Assembly (NCBI GenBank): GCA_037074705.1
Contig: CM073591.1
Location: forward strand, 81,822,532-81,886,531
Length of the DNA stretch: 64,000 nt
Source of the DNA: Zhengitettix transpicula
Lineage: Eukaryota; Arthropoda; Insecta; Orthoptera; Tetrigidae
Direction of reading: 5' to 3'
Positions 11,690 to 22,152 of this stretch are shown here, in pieces. The stretch's first letter is position 1. Every line of letters begins with the position of its first letter. Below the pieces are notes generated by a model, which had not been told where the DNA came from, ran no database searches, and saw only the letters and a list, made by a program, of their open reading frames with translations. The translations under genes were made by a program, and so were the position numbers.

Positions 11690-12905
11690 CCAAGAGAGTC
11701 AAAAATACTCTCCGTACCTTTATAGAAGCGTAAATACTCCCGGTACCGAAATCTTAAGAAAAATTTTCTTGGTTCCTTAAGAGAGTCTAAAATACTCCTG
11801 GTGCGTTTATAGAGTGAAAATTATTATTGGACTTAAAAATATACTCGGGACCCTAATACAGTTAAAAATAAACTACCTTAATAGTGAACCCTCAGTGAGT
11901 AAAAATTCCAAGTAACTTGTGAGTGTCAAAAATACTCCCGGTACCATAGTAAAAAATATTCCCGGTAGCTTTAGAGAATTATTTGACATATCTTAAGAGA
12001 GTAAAAAATACTCTTAGAGGAGAGAGTAAAATAATTCCGGTAGTCAAAATTACTTTAGATTTCTTAAGAGAGTTAAAGACATTCCCGGTAGGTTAAGAGT
12101 ATTAAAAAAATCCGGTACCTTAAGATAAACAGAAATATTTCCGTTATGTCATCAAGAGTCCCGGTACCCTATCAATGAAAAATGTAATGGCTAGGCGTGT
12201 TTTTCCAAAATGAGATTTTCCGCCCGCTTAGTAAGAAGAAACATATGTACAAAGCGTGAAATATAATTCCGGTACATTTACAGAGATTTTAACTCTCCCC
12301 GTAAACTAATAGAGTCAAAAATAGCCCCAATACCTTCAAAGATTGAAAAATAAACCTGGTACCTTAAGAGACTCAAAAATACTGCCGGTCCTCTAAAAGA
12401 CCAAAAAAATATTCCTGGTACCTTTAGCGAGACAAAAATACACCAGGTATATTATGACAATAATAAATTACTTTTATCGCTTAAGAGACTCAAAAAAATT
12501 CCCTTTACACTAAGAATGACAAAATTTCTTCTGTTACCATGAATGTGTCAAGGTTGCCCCTTAATGTGGGTTAAAAGTACTGTCGGTACCTTAAGGACGT
12601 GAAAAACATTTCCGATTCCCTAAAACAATAAAAAAAAACACTCCCGGTACTTTAACAAAGTACTCTCGGTATCCTAAGAGGTTATAAATATTTTAGGTAC
12701 ACTAATAGGGTCAAAATTACTCCCAGTACCTTAATGGTGTCGAAAATACTAATGATACCCTAAGAGAGGCAAAATTTCTTCCGGGAACCAGGAGACTAAA
12801 ATTTATTCACGTACCGTGAGACTGTCTAAAATATTCCCGGCAGCCTAATAGAGTCATTAATATTTCCCTTGCCTAAAGTAAATGAAAAATACTCTTGGTA
12901 TACCC
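11690..12905. repeat. Degenerate minisatellite, unit about 29 bp
   Basis: About 1.2 kb of head-to-tail, strongly diverged units built around GGTACCTTAAGAGAGTC followed by AAAAATACTCCC. The best-preserved units (e.g. 12358-12420) are 29-30 bp long, so about 40 units fit. Not coding: stops occur in every frame. Two units of the same repeat precede the related block at 2905-3760. Confidence 0.85.
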
Positions 12906-13530
12906 GGTATGTTGAATTTCAGAATTAATCTCCGGATTCGGCACCAATCTCGGTGGTTTTCGCGTTGTTTTCTGTAACACTCATCCACTTTTACCCGTGA
13001 AGGTGCTTACCCCTCCCCCTTATAAGTGATAGGCTTGGTTTACTCATCCTGTTTTGTTTCGGATCGCAAGTTGGGTAGAATTTTCTCGACGTGTTTGAGT
13101 TTGTAAGCGGAGCATTTTTACTCCCATCCGCCCCAACTCTTAGGGGCTGAATTACAACTTAACTAGTATGTTGAATGTCGTAATTAAACTCAGCGATTTC
13201 AATAACTCCGGATTTGACACCAATCCCCGTTATTTTCGCGGTAATTTTATGAAACGCCCCTCCACCCCAATCTCTAAAGGTGATCCCTCTCATGCCGAAA
13301 TAAACAACATAGGGAGAAACACTGATAATTTCATTGACCCCGAAAAATATTATTTCGGTGTAAAAATCGGCCGTTTTAGCATGTTTTAAAAATTTAACCC
13401 GGTTTACCCCCGCCCTTAGACGTGGTAGTTGTGTCTTACCCAGACAGCCTTTGTTTCCGGTGTGAAAGGTAAATGTGTACAAAATTTATCCACGAGTTTA
13501 GATTTGTATGCGGAAAATATGCATTAAACA
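12906..13530. repeat. Composite degenerate repeat, long copy (non-minisatellite part)
   Basis: Contains 'ggcaccaatctcgg' at 12940 and 'gacaccaatccccg' at 13217, about 277 bp apart, then 'gaccccgaaaa' and 'cggccgtttta' at about 13338-13378. These segments occur in the same order as in 3030-3250. The open frames here are incidental and differ between repeats. Confidence 0.65.
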
Positions 13531-14359
13531 TACAAAGACTTAATTTTATTTAAAAGACGGAATTTAAGACCGGAATGATTTATTGCCAGCTCAATTTCTT
13601 GCACATTCTCTCGGGATCTTCCGAGAATCACTAAAATAAATGGATGGTCGTAGATGAGAGTCCTTCTCGGAAGGTTAGCTTTAGCAGAATAAGATAAAAG
13701 CCACTTTCTAATGACTGCGGTCTGAAAATCCAAGAAGAAGAAAAGGCACCTCTCTTTTGTTTCAGGTCCGTCATTATCAAAAATTCATATGATCGGAAGT
13801 AAGTAAATATATTTTTTTTTAGTTTAAAACAATAATTACAGGTCAATTGTAAATGTTTTCTAAATATGTCATTTAATGAAATATATAGACGAAAAATTAA
13901 CATTCAGAATAAATTTACTGCAGTGTTCTGAGGCAAAACTTTAAGTAATAAAAATAACGATTCTACAGAGCCCGATATCATGAACACAATTTTACATACG
14001 TAGTATTTGCAAAGCTATTAAACTATGATGTGCTGTTTATTGAAAGTTATAATAATATGTAAAAGTGATCTCGGTATTAACAGAAAATCTGCATGTAACT
14101 GGTTGACTTCCGTTGTGATTGAATTACAACTGATTGAAAACCTATCGTACTTAGATTCAACGTTTCGTTACAATTGTGTGAGTTTAGTCATAATATTTTC
14201 ATGTTCCTTGAATGCGAATAGCATTCGTTTAGCGGTAAAACTTATATTTTCACGTTTTCTTTTCGTGTTTTACTTCCTAACGGCTGGATATTTTTCCATT
14301 CCGTCTTTACTTGCAATCACTTTACTGATTAGTGCTCACATTTTCAATTTTGCCCTCTT
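13531..14359. other. Gene-free stretch, nothing recognised
   Basis: AT-rich DNA with only short frames. The hydrophobic frame at about 14025-14363 shows no family motif and runs into the adjacent retroposon. Confidence 0.5.
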
Positions 14360-14851
14360 GTAGGACAGATACGACGAGGCTACCTTTGCGGATGCCTTTT
14401 CCTATCCGTTTTTAAACTAAGGTTTCCACAAGCCTAGACACCTCGGCCTGTTCGGAGAGGTGTATGTTCCGGGGTCACAGACCTTGGGCATACGGTAAGA
14501 GTTGTCCGCTATTCGCATTGGAATAGTCGGCCAGCTGCCTCCTAAACTGGTCGAGGCAGGCCGAAAGGAATGCTGCGACCCCACAGCAAACTCCTCTCCC
14601 GCTATCGGAAGGGCGTGGGACAAGTACCCAATGCCCACCCTACCTGATGCAGGTTTTTCTAAGGTTTTCCCTGCATTTCTTTTCGCCGAATGCCTGGTAG
14701 GATCCTTAAAGTATAGCCCGGGGGCCCTAGTAACCCTTGACTACCTTCCTCTACCCTTCCGCATCCCCCCTTTCAAATCCCTTCCTATGCTATTAAAGGG
14801 GAGTTGCCCAACGTGGATTACCCTCATGTAGCCTGTTGCCCTAAAAAAAAT
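14360..14851 (+). mobile_element. 540-bp retroposon, near-complete copy
   Basis: Plus-orientation copy. It starts near 'gatacgacgaggctacc', covers the whole body and ends 'gtagcctgttgccct' plus an A-run at 14844-14851. Sense frames that are open in other copies are open here too (14502-14831 encodes 109 codons). Slightly 5'-truncated compared with 28025-28570. Confidence 0.9.
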
Positions 14852-15114
14852 ATTATAACAGTTAGACAACGGAAAATCCGAATAACCGTACAGCTAATAA
14901 TTAAGTTTATAATGCTGAACACATCATTGGTGTATGAACACTCCAGTGAATGATTAATTTGCATTCATGTTCTCACATTTTAGTTGACAGAATGATTTAC
15001 TTCGTTCCCAATAACACTTTTGTTACTAATGACTTCTGCTACGCATTTTGTAAAGCAAAAAAATATTCGCGTCATTCGAAGATTCGGCACAAATAAATTT
15101 ATTTAAAAAATAAT

Positions 15115-15210
15115 AATAAATCAGACAATTGCAAAAGGTATTTTATTAATTAAATATTAATTGCGACATGTTTCAGTCCTCCAGTTGACCTCTTCAGTCA
15201 AAGACAACAT
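15115..15210 (-). other. Hammerhead-like terminal-repeat fragment
   Basis: On the minus strand CTGAAGA (15197-15191) is followed by GGTC, a loop, GACT and GAAAC (15174-15170). The four-base stem GGTC/GACT (one G-U pair) sits where hammerhead stem II belongs. The sequence then continues 'atgtcgcaatt'. A diverged copy in plus orientation lies at 18150-18235. Possible Penelope-like relic, by inference. Confidence 0.5.
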
Positions 15211-15326
15211 AGTAAAAGTAAATACAGAGATTATAAATATATTATTGTAGGAAAACAGATTTATAAGAATAACTAAGCGTTACAAAATTAAGAAAACATT
15301 ATATATATGTATATATATACATATAT
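15211..15326. other. AT-rich spacer
   Basis: Ends in a palindromic TA-rich stretch (15301-15326) at the border of the LTR-like element. Confidence 0.6.
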
Positions 15327-16465
15327 TGTAATAAACAGCTACTACTCCTATCTCCGTCCACCGTTGTGGTAGCCAATATGTAATGACCACATAAATGGGT
15401 CGAAATAAAAAGAATAATTTTTATGAACAACAAATAAATTTATTAAACACGAAAAGAATTTACATATGAATTTACTACTTTAACATTATAATATGAGAAC
15501 TCTTGCTCTCCTGGGTCTTTACTGGGTTTGACTAAGGACAGAATCAAACCATCAAAAAAAAACATTTACGTTTTCAAATCAACACAAGTATCTACCAAAT
15601 TTGTTAATAAACTTAACCTATAGTTTGCCTCTAAATTTTATTATCGAAGAAGGGAACGAAATCTGACTAGTATCCTTTAACGACGTTTACATTATTTAAT
15701 ATGGTATATTCTAACTTACTGTTTCTTAGGTCCACCTTGACTCGTTCCTTAGATATTCACTTTATAGGTCCTGATATTCACTTCACTGACTCTAAATAAC
15801 CACTGTTCCACTCTTTGCTGCTTGCTCCGTCTTCTCTCCCACGCTAACACCAACTGTTCAACTCTTTGCTGCTTGCTCCGTCTTCCTCTCTCGCGCTAAC
15901 ACCAACTGTTCTTGCTGCTTGCTCCGTCTTCTCTCTCGTGCTAAATAACAGCTGCTCGCTCACCGTCTCTCTCCCGTGCTAAACAACAACTGTCTTTACA
16001 ATAGGCGATTCTTCTATATATATGCCCCCTTCCTCCCTTGTCTTTCACTTGCGTCGCCACGGCGCAGTGACAGAAACCCATTCCTCTAATTTTCGTTCCG
16101 GCCACTGGGGTTCTTCCGCCTTTCGAACCCGACAATCGCATTGTTACACTCCGTCTACTAACTTACGGCTTCCTCTCATTTGTCCGCCTCGCACAAAATC
16201 TTTTCTTTGAAAGTCCAAAGTCCTTTTCAGGTCATTCGTTAGAGACAGTAGCCTGCTCTAACATGGCCCCTTTGTGACCATCTGCGTTACTAATTCTACT
16301 CGCCGTTTCCCAAATCAATAGGCTACTGGACCCTCATCATCCCCTGTCTCTCATTGCAGCTGCAGCAATTACTCAGGACCACCCGACTCGCCCTTTATCC
16401 TTTCTCGCACGTCTCTCCACGACACGTGCGCCGTCTTCAATCTAATGCATTATATTATATGCATT

Positions 16466-16468
<3 letters not shown>
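15327..16468. mobile_element. LTR-like element (solo LTR?), copy 1
   Basis: About 1,142 bp, starting TGTAATAAAC and ending GCATTACA, so it is bounded by the 5'-TG..CA-3' pattern of retroviral-type LTRs. Both sides are TA repeats, so a target duplication such as ATAT cannot be delimited. It shares 'actgggtttga', 'gaacgaaatctgac' and the general plan with 21071-22152 and 25170-25990. No coding region. The transcriptional orientation is not known. A DNA transposon with very short inverted ends is the alternative reading. Confidence 0.65.

Positions 16469-16502
<34 letters not shown>
16469..16502. repeat. (TA)n between two LTR-like elements
   Basis: 34 bp of AT dinucleotides separating two elements of the same family in opposite orientation. 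Confidence 0.95.
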
Positions 16503-16505
<3 letters not shown>

Positions 16506-17448
16506 AATGCCAATTAATTAAGACATTAATTGTGAAATTAAAAATCTAAATTGTTTGAGAAATCCTTTTGAAATAACAATAGAAAAGCCAAGCACTGTTA
16601 CTTTGTCAGAAGGCCAGTCAAAATGGCGTATGCGCGCACAAATTGCGAGACGAGAGTACAGTTTACATTAAGATATTGAGGAGTTCAGTTCGCATGGACA
16701 TTTGGTGAAAGACTGTTCACGGAAAGACCTCGTCGAGGTGTAACAGTTTTTGGAAGGAGAATTCAACATGGTTGGCAATTAGCAGGACAAAGTAAAACAT
16801 TCATAAAAGTATAACGTCGAAACCTGCACACAAAAGGCAGTTTTTGTGTCCATAGCCGGCCAGAAATAGCAAAACTTTCGGTTTAAGTCCGGAACAATAA
16901 AGACTACCCAATCGACGAATCGTAAAATTCACCTAAGGCGAGCGGTCAACCGATAGATGACGAAAGGAGGATCATCCGAGTTCCTGACGACATATAAATT
17001 TTTGGTAGAATCTGTGAGTTTAGAAGCAGTGTAAAACCCACAATAGTGTTTTCGAAAATTAAAGGTACGCTGGAATGCTGGGCAGACGTGAGTAGCAATA
17101 AAAAAACAATTAATTATGTAAACGTAATTGAAAGATAGCCGTCAGATTTCGTTCTCTTCTTTTTGATTAAAATTATTAATCAGAGTCAATCTTTTCACTT
17201 TTAAATTTGGTCTCATTTTAAATGTTCTAGTTTAATTGACGAGTAAATTTCTTTTTCTTTTAATTGTAATTTGTTGATGATAAGATTATAAATATTATTG
17301 ATTCGTCCATTATCTAATCCAGTGAAGACCATGAGAAATTCAATATTATAAATTTTGTAATTGTTTGAGGTATTGCCACAATAAAATCTTTTGTTTGTAA
17401 ATTTAATTAATTTTTCATATAAAAACCCCATCATTAATGTTTATTACA
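16503..17448. mobile_element. LTR-like element, inverted copy
   Basis: About 946 bp, starting TGTAATGCCAATTAATTA and ending TTTATTACA, flanked by TA repeats. Its start matches the reverse complement of the end of 21071-22152 (..TTAATTGGCATTACA), and it shares 'ttgtttgagaaatc' and 'atggcgtatgcgcgc' with that element. It is therefore inverted relative to the neighbour at 15327-16468. No coding capacity; the open frames inside have no domain. Confidence 0.7.
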
Positions 17449-17477
17449 ATATATATATATACATATATAGAAAACAA

Positions 17478-17690
17478 TTGCAGAATAATTTCTGAAAAAA
17501 AGAGTTCTCGTGTTTCACGCAGGTATCAATAACGATTAATCCGCGACGTTTCGAGAACCGCAAGCTCTTTCGTCATCTTCTTCGCCCTCGAAGATGACGA
17601 CAGAGCTTGCGGTCGTCGAAACGACGCGGATTTATCGATGTTGGTACCCGTGTAAAACCCGAGAACTCTTTCTGCAACAACTGCATCGGG
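17478..17690. repeat. Foldback (inverted repeat) element
   Basis: Two arms of about 80 bp, 17502-17580 and 17590-17670, are imperfect reverse complements around a 9-base centre. The arms contain 'tcgaaac' boxes next to 'gatgacga' boxes (plus strand about 17592 and 17620; minus strand mirrored). Homology extends outward as 'ttgcagaa..agagttctcg'. It resembles two terminal repeats joined head to head. Confidence 0.85.
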
Positions 17691-17948
17691 AAAACCTTCG
17701 ATAATTTCTTAAATGTTAAACATTAAAAATGATCCTAACACGGTTAATGTAAAATCAGATTCCGAATCATTAAGTGCTATTTACAATCCCATATTTTATG
17801 AATCGTAGGTTTTTAAGTAATTTTCAATATTTTTGTCTACTTTCTATTTCTGAATTCTGAACCATATAATGATAAATTCTTTTTTCCTAAAATAATATCT
17901 TTGTAACGTATATATCTCTTTAATTATGCTCTCTTTGATATTAAGAAA

Positions 17949-18094
17949 GGTAGCCAAATACAGACCAAAGAAGCGATAATATAAGTACCACACAACTTGA
18001 CTAGTGCGGTTGTGTCGCTCTAGGCTCTTCTTAGCACCAACAGAAACGATGTGTGGTATTTATATTATCACAAATTTTGTCTGTATTTGGCTAT
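17949..18094. repeat. Foldback relic related to 54607-54893
   Basis: Left 'gtagccaaatacagacc...taccacaca' (17949-17990) pairs with right 'tgtgtggtat...gtatttggctat' (18051-18094). Between them lies 'tgcggttgtgtcgctctaggctcttcttagcacc', also present at 54783-54815 and 56673-56705. The core between CTGAAGA and GAAAC is shortened here, leaving 'caacagaaac'. Confidence 0.7.
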
Positions 18095-18149
18095 ATTTAT
18101 TATTACTTATTTTCAATCAGACGTAAATTTTTCATTTCTATGGTCTCTT

Positions 18150-18235
18150 TGTCTGAAGCGGGTCAACATGAAAAGTGAAACATGTCGCAATTCAATAAAA
18201 GTTATATAAAAAACTTTTTTCAATTGTCTTTTATC
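18150..18235 (+). other. Hammerhead-like terminal-repeat fragment, diverged
   Basis: Shares 'gtctgaag.gggtcaac' and 'gtgaaacatgtcgcaatt' with the minus-strand fragment at 15115-15210. The stem II complement is eroded. Together the two fragments bracket 3 kb in inverted orientation. Confidence 0.5.
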
Positions 18236-19439
18236 GGTTGTTTTTTCCTCAAATGTAAAACTTTATAATTTCTTAAAAAAACATTTAAGTACCAAGTATA
18301 AAAATAAATAAAAATTCTGTGAATGAAAATCAGCTCCAACTAAAAAACACTTTACTACTCCAAATATGTATAAACAGTTATGAGTTAATGAAAGCCCTCT
18401 GAAATGATAACCAATGATGCAATGAAATAGCTTAACTTTAGATTAGATTATGGCTATGGCTGTCAACCAACCAATTTTTGATTTGACAATGGCTTACTCA
18501 GGAATGGACCAGTCAGAAAATACTGGATGCCATCTATAAGAGTCGAGTGGAACTATTTATGGTTCAAAGGAACATCGAAATTTACTTCATTCCTCTCAAT
18601 GTTCCAGTGCTTATATGAGCAACGTTAATTCACTTGAGGAGGGAGGGGGGGGGGTGTCCAGTCATGCGCTGGATAGTTCACACTGAGTATTTTCGTAATA
18701 CACTTATATTATCCTTAACCTTCTTCTGTGAAATTAGCTGGTCCTTCATACCGAAATCAAAATGTTTCAGCTAAAAGGATTTAATGGCTCAAGCCCTCTT
18801 TATGTTTCGGTACTGACAAGACACCTAAGAAATAAATGGTCCAGGTACATATTTGAGCTCATATATCTTACTACAAAATTAAGCGTTCAGATTTAACGAT
18901 ATTTAGTATACGTCTAATGAAGGAGAAAATAAATTTAAGTTCTTAAAGTTTACAAAGTATACAACTTGTGCACTCACCGACGGGTAAATGAAAAAAAAAT
19001 CCTCTAAATCCCATCATTAGCATTTTGTAACGCGGAGTCCGTCAACCTTGCAATGCATTACCTGTAGCCGTTCAACAGAGGCAGTCTATTCTTCTGCCTT
19101 GTTTAAATGTTTGTCACTGCTGGAACTTGAGACAAGCGTTCATGATCTATTTGTGTACATAACTGTTGTATATCCTGCTTGCGGGTATTGACAGAAAGGC
19201 GAAAGACCTGTATATGATGTTTGAGGTGTTTCGCTGAAGACAAAAAATTTTCACATGTCTCATACGTTTCTAAAGCGACACGCATATTGTAATATTGAGA
19301 GAGAACTGAAAAGTCGAAGTGAGGAAATTATTTGAGACATATTGTGTGTCCGACTATTCTGTTCTACAGAATCGAGGAATAATTAGGTATATCAGATATT
19401 GATTCCCATTCTTGATTTCTGAATATAGATGTATTTTTT
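18236..19439. other. Gene-free stretch with one G-run
   Basis: No gene recognised. At 18638-18654 there is a G-rich run (gaggagggaggggggggggt-like) that could form a quadruplex. Confidence 0.5.
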
Positions 19440-19697
19440 AGGTGTATGTATAGGGTAATCCACATAGTGGCAACTCCCATCTTATACAATAGGAAAGGGA
19501 TTTGAAAGGGGGGATGCGGAAGAGTAGAGGAAGGTAGTCAAGGGTTAACTAGGGCCCTCGGGCTATGACTTAAGGATCCTACCCGGCATTCGTCTAAAGA
19601 AATGCAGGGAAAACTCTAGAAAAACTTGTATCAGGTAGGTCGGGCAAAGGGTACTTGTCCCACGCCCTTCCGATAGCGGGAGAGGAGTTTGCTGTGA
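19440..19697 (-). mobile_element. 540-bp retroposon, 3' half
   Basis: Covers 'agggtaatccacatagtgg' through 'gggagaggagtttgctgtg' and then breaks off. Orientation as in the copies near 10 kb. It lacks the poly-T end. Confidence 0.85.
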
Positions 19698-21070
19698 TCG
19701 AGTCAATACCTGAAAATTTAAAACTATAGAATTATCCGAAGAATTGTAGAACCAAATATATAACTACTACTGACACAGTTTTTCTAAAAACATTTGTACA
19801 GCTTTCGTACAAATGCATTTGTCTCAAACTTTAATTACCAGAATCTTAGATTATAATAATAATTAACAAAATATCGATTTACAAAATCAATCCACGACAA
19901 GACTTCTCAGAATAATTGACACACATTGTAGATCTAAATGGTACACAAATGAAAAAATAACATTTTCGGATACGACAGGGTTCGAAGCAAATCCTCGCTG
20001 TTTAAAATTCTTTTATATAATTTTAAATAATTTTTGCAACTTAATCATTGTAAATCGTAGACGTGTATACTATAAAATTTATTAGAATATTTTATATCAT
20101 TGAAGAAACTTTAAATTATAATATTAATAAATCAATAAGGTCATCTTTTTTGTTCTTCACTTTATGAAGTTCAAAATTCTTATTTTATTAACTACATTTT
20201 TAATTAATAAACATTTGAAAATAAATAATTTTAGTATATTAATGTATGGCTTAAATATTACTCATTTACTGTACTGTATATTATTTGAATTAATTACGAT
20301 CGCCAAAAATTTTTCACTTTGGCGTATCTGATTTTAAAGGCATACAATACGTAATATTTTACTCATGTCCCGTTTCTTAGTTACTAAATAAATTGAAGAA
20401 CCATTACAACCGACACTTTAAAAATATTTTTTCAACGACTTTACTGCACATTTTGTATCAGTTTTTATAACATAAGCAACCAAAAATTTATTATAAAATA
20501 AAGGAATGTTTAAAAATTATGATTTCATTTTAATTTTTTTTTACACTTTACTGTTCCTTACAGCAATTAGGATAGAAAAATATTATTTTTTTCCAATTAG
20601 ATAAATTTTTTAATAACAGAAAAAATGTATAAATTTGTAATTGTAAATATTATATTGTTTTTCTTTACACACCTTATGATATTCATATACTACTGTACGA
20701 TTTGTTCTTTACGAAAAATGGTATTCCAGAAAGATTTAATTTCAGGTACAGTACGACGATTTCGCAAACTCATACTTCAGGATTTTGCAGTTAATTCATA
20801 TCTCATCCACACAGAGAATTATTGGAATAACTAGGATCCGAATCTGCGAGCACATCTTCGTTTCTAATAAGCTCGAACGATGATTTATTTTAAAAATTAA
20901 AATCATATCTAGACAATTATCGTCATTTATAGAGCTAGATAATTATATAATTATATGCTGAATTTAATTATCACATATCCCCTAAAGTTTCTTGCAACAG
21001 TGATTTCAGCCGAAGATCACATTTTTCGGACAACTATTTCTGGTGAGTAGGAATATAATTTTTTATATAT
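19698..21070. other. AT-rich gene-free stretch
   Basis: No gene or defined repeat found. The 69-codon frame at 20625 has no family motif. Confidence 0.5.
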
Positions 21071-22152
21071 TGTAATAATTAAGCCCCACGTTTGGGAAGC
21101 CAAATATGTAATAATCAACAGGTTGGGTTTAATTAAATAAAAGAATTAATAAAATTTAATACATAAAATCATTTATTTATTTCCACTTTGTGAATTTAAC
21201 TAAAAAACAATTACAATTTAAAATATTAATCTCTCAGGGCCTTCACTGGATTTGATAATGGACACAACAAATTGATTTAAAAATCTTATTACCAAACAGT
21301 TCACATTTTACCTAAACAATATGTCGATAGAAAGAAATTTAAAAGTAAAGAAATTAACTCTGATTGACAATTAAAAGAGAACGAAATCTGACTTAATCCT
21401 TTACTTAAAGTTTACAATTAATCATTAGTTTTGGTTTTGTTACTTACGTAGTGTCCAGCTGGTACCAGCATTCTTTTTGGTTTCGGAAGTACACTATGGC
21501 AAACTTTTACACTGATTCTAAAATGTCGACTCACAGATTTTACACTATTAAAGCCAAAATTGATAGGCTCACAGGAACTCGGATGATCCTCCTGAATGTC
21601 AGCTATCTGATGTCTGCTCGCCTTACCGGAATCCTATGATTCGTAGATTTATTAGTCTGCAACGTATCTCCTTGACGATTTATTTTAACTGTTTATTCTT
21701 TCGGAGCGAACTAACTTTTCTTTAGCTCCTGGCTGTAGACTTAAACTGCTATTACTTTTCAATTATTTACGCTGCAGTACTTGCGGCGTGAATGTTTTCT
21801 TCGCATTTTTTTACAACTTTAACTAGTTATACATTGACGATGTCTAGTCTCTGCTCAAATTATATTTCTTGTTCTGCTCCTCATAATGCCTTTCCGCCAT
21901 CAGCTCCTAACAATCTTTCTCCGCTAACTAACAGTTATATTACTTGTTCTGCTCCTCACGATGTTTTTCCGCAAACTGACTCCTAGTTCTCCCGAGTTTT
22001 AGCGCGCATACGCCATTTTTGACTTTTCAACAAAGCAAAGTGAGCTCGCTTCTCTCATTGTTGCTTTTTTCGATCAGACCGCTTTAATTGATTTCTCAAA
22101 CAATTCAAATTTTATGTCCAAACAATTAATGGCCTAATTAATTGGCATTACA
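21071..22152. mobile_element. LTR-like element (solo LTR?), copy 2
   Basis: About 1,082 bp, TGTAATAATT...TTGGCATTACA, flanked by 'atat' on both sides (21065-21070 and 22153-22165). Near the left end it carries 'gccccacgtttgggaagcc', which resembles the conserved start/primer-site region of insect LTR elements. It shares many blocks with 25170-25990 and, inverted, with 16503-17448. No coding sequence. Confidence 0.7.
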
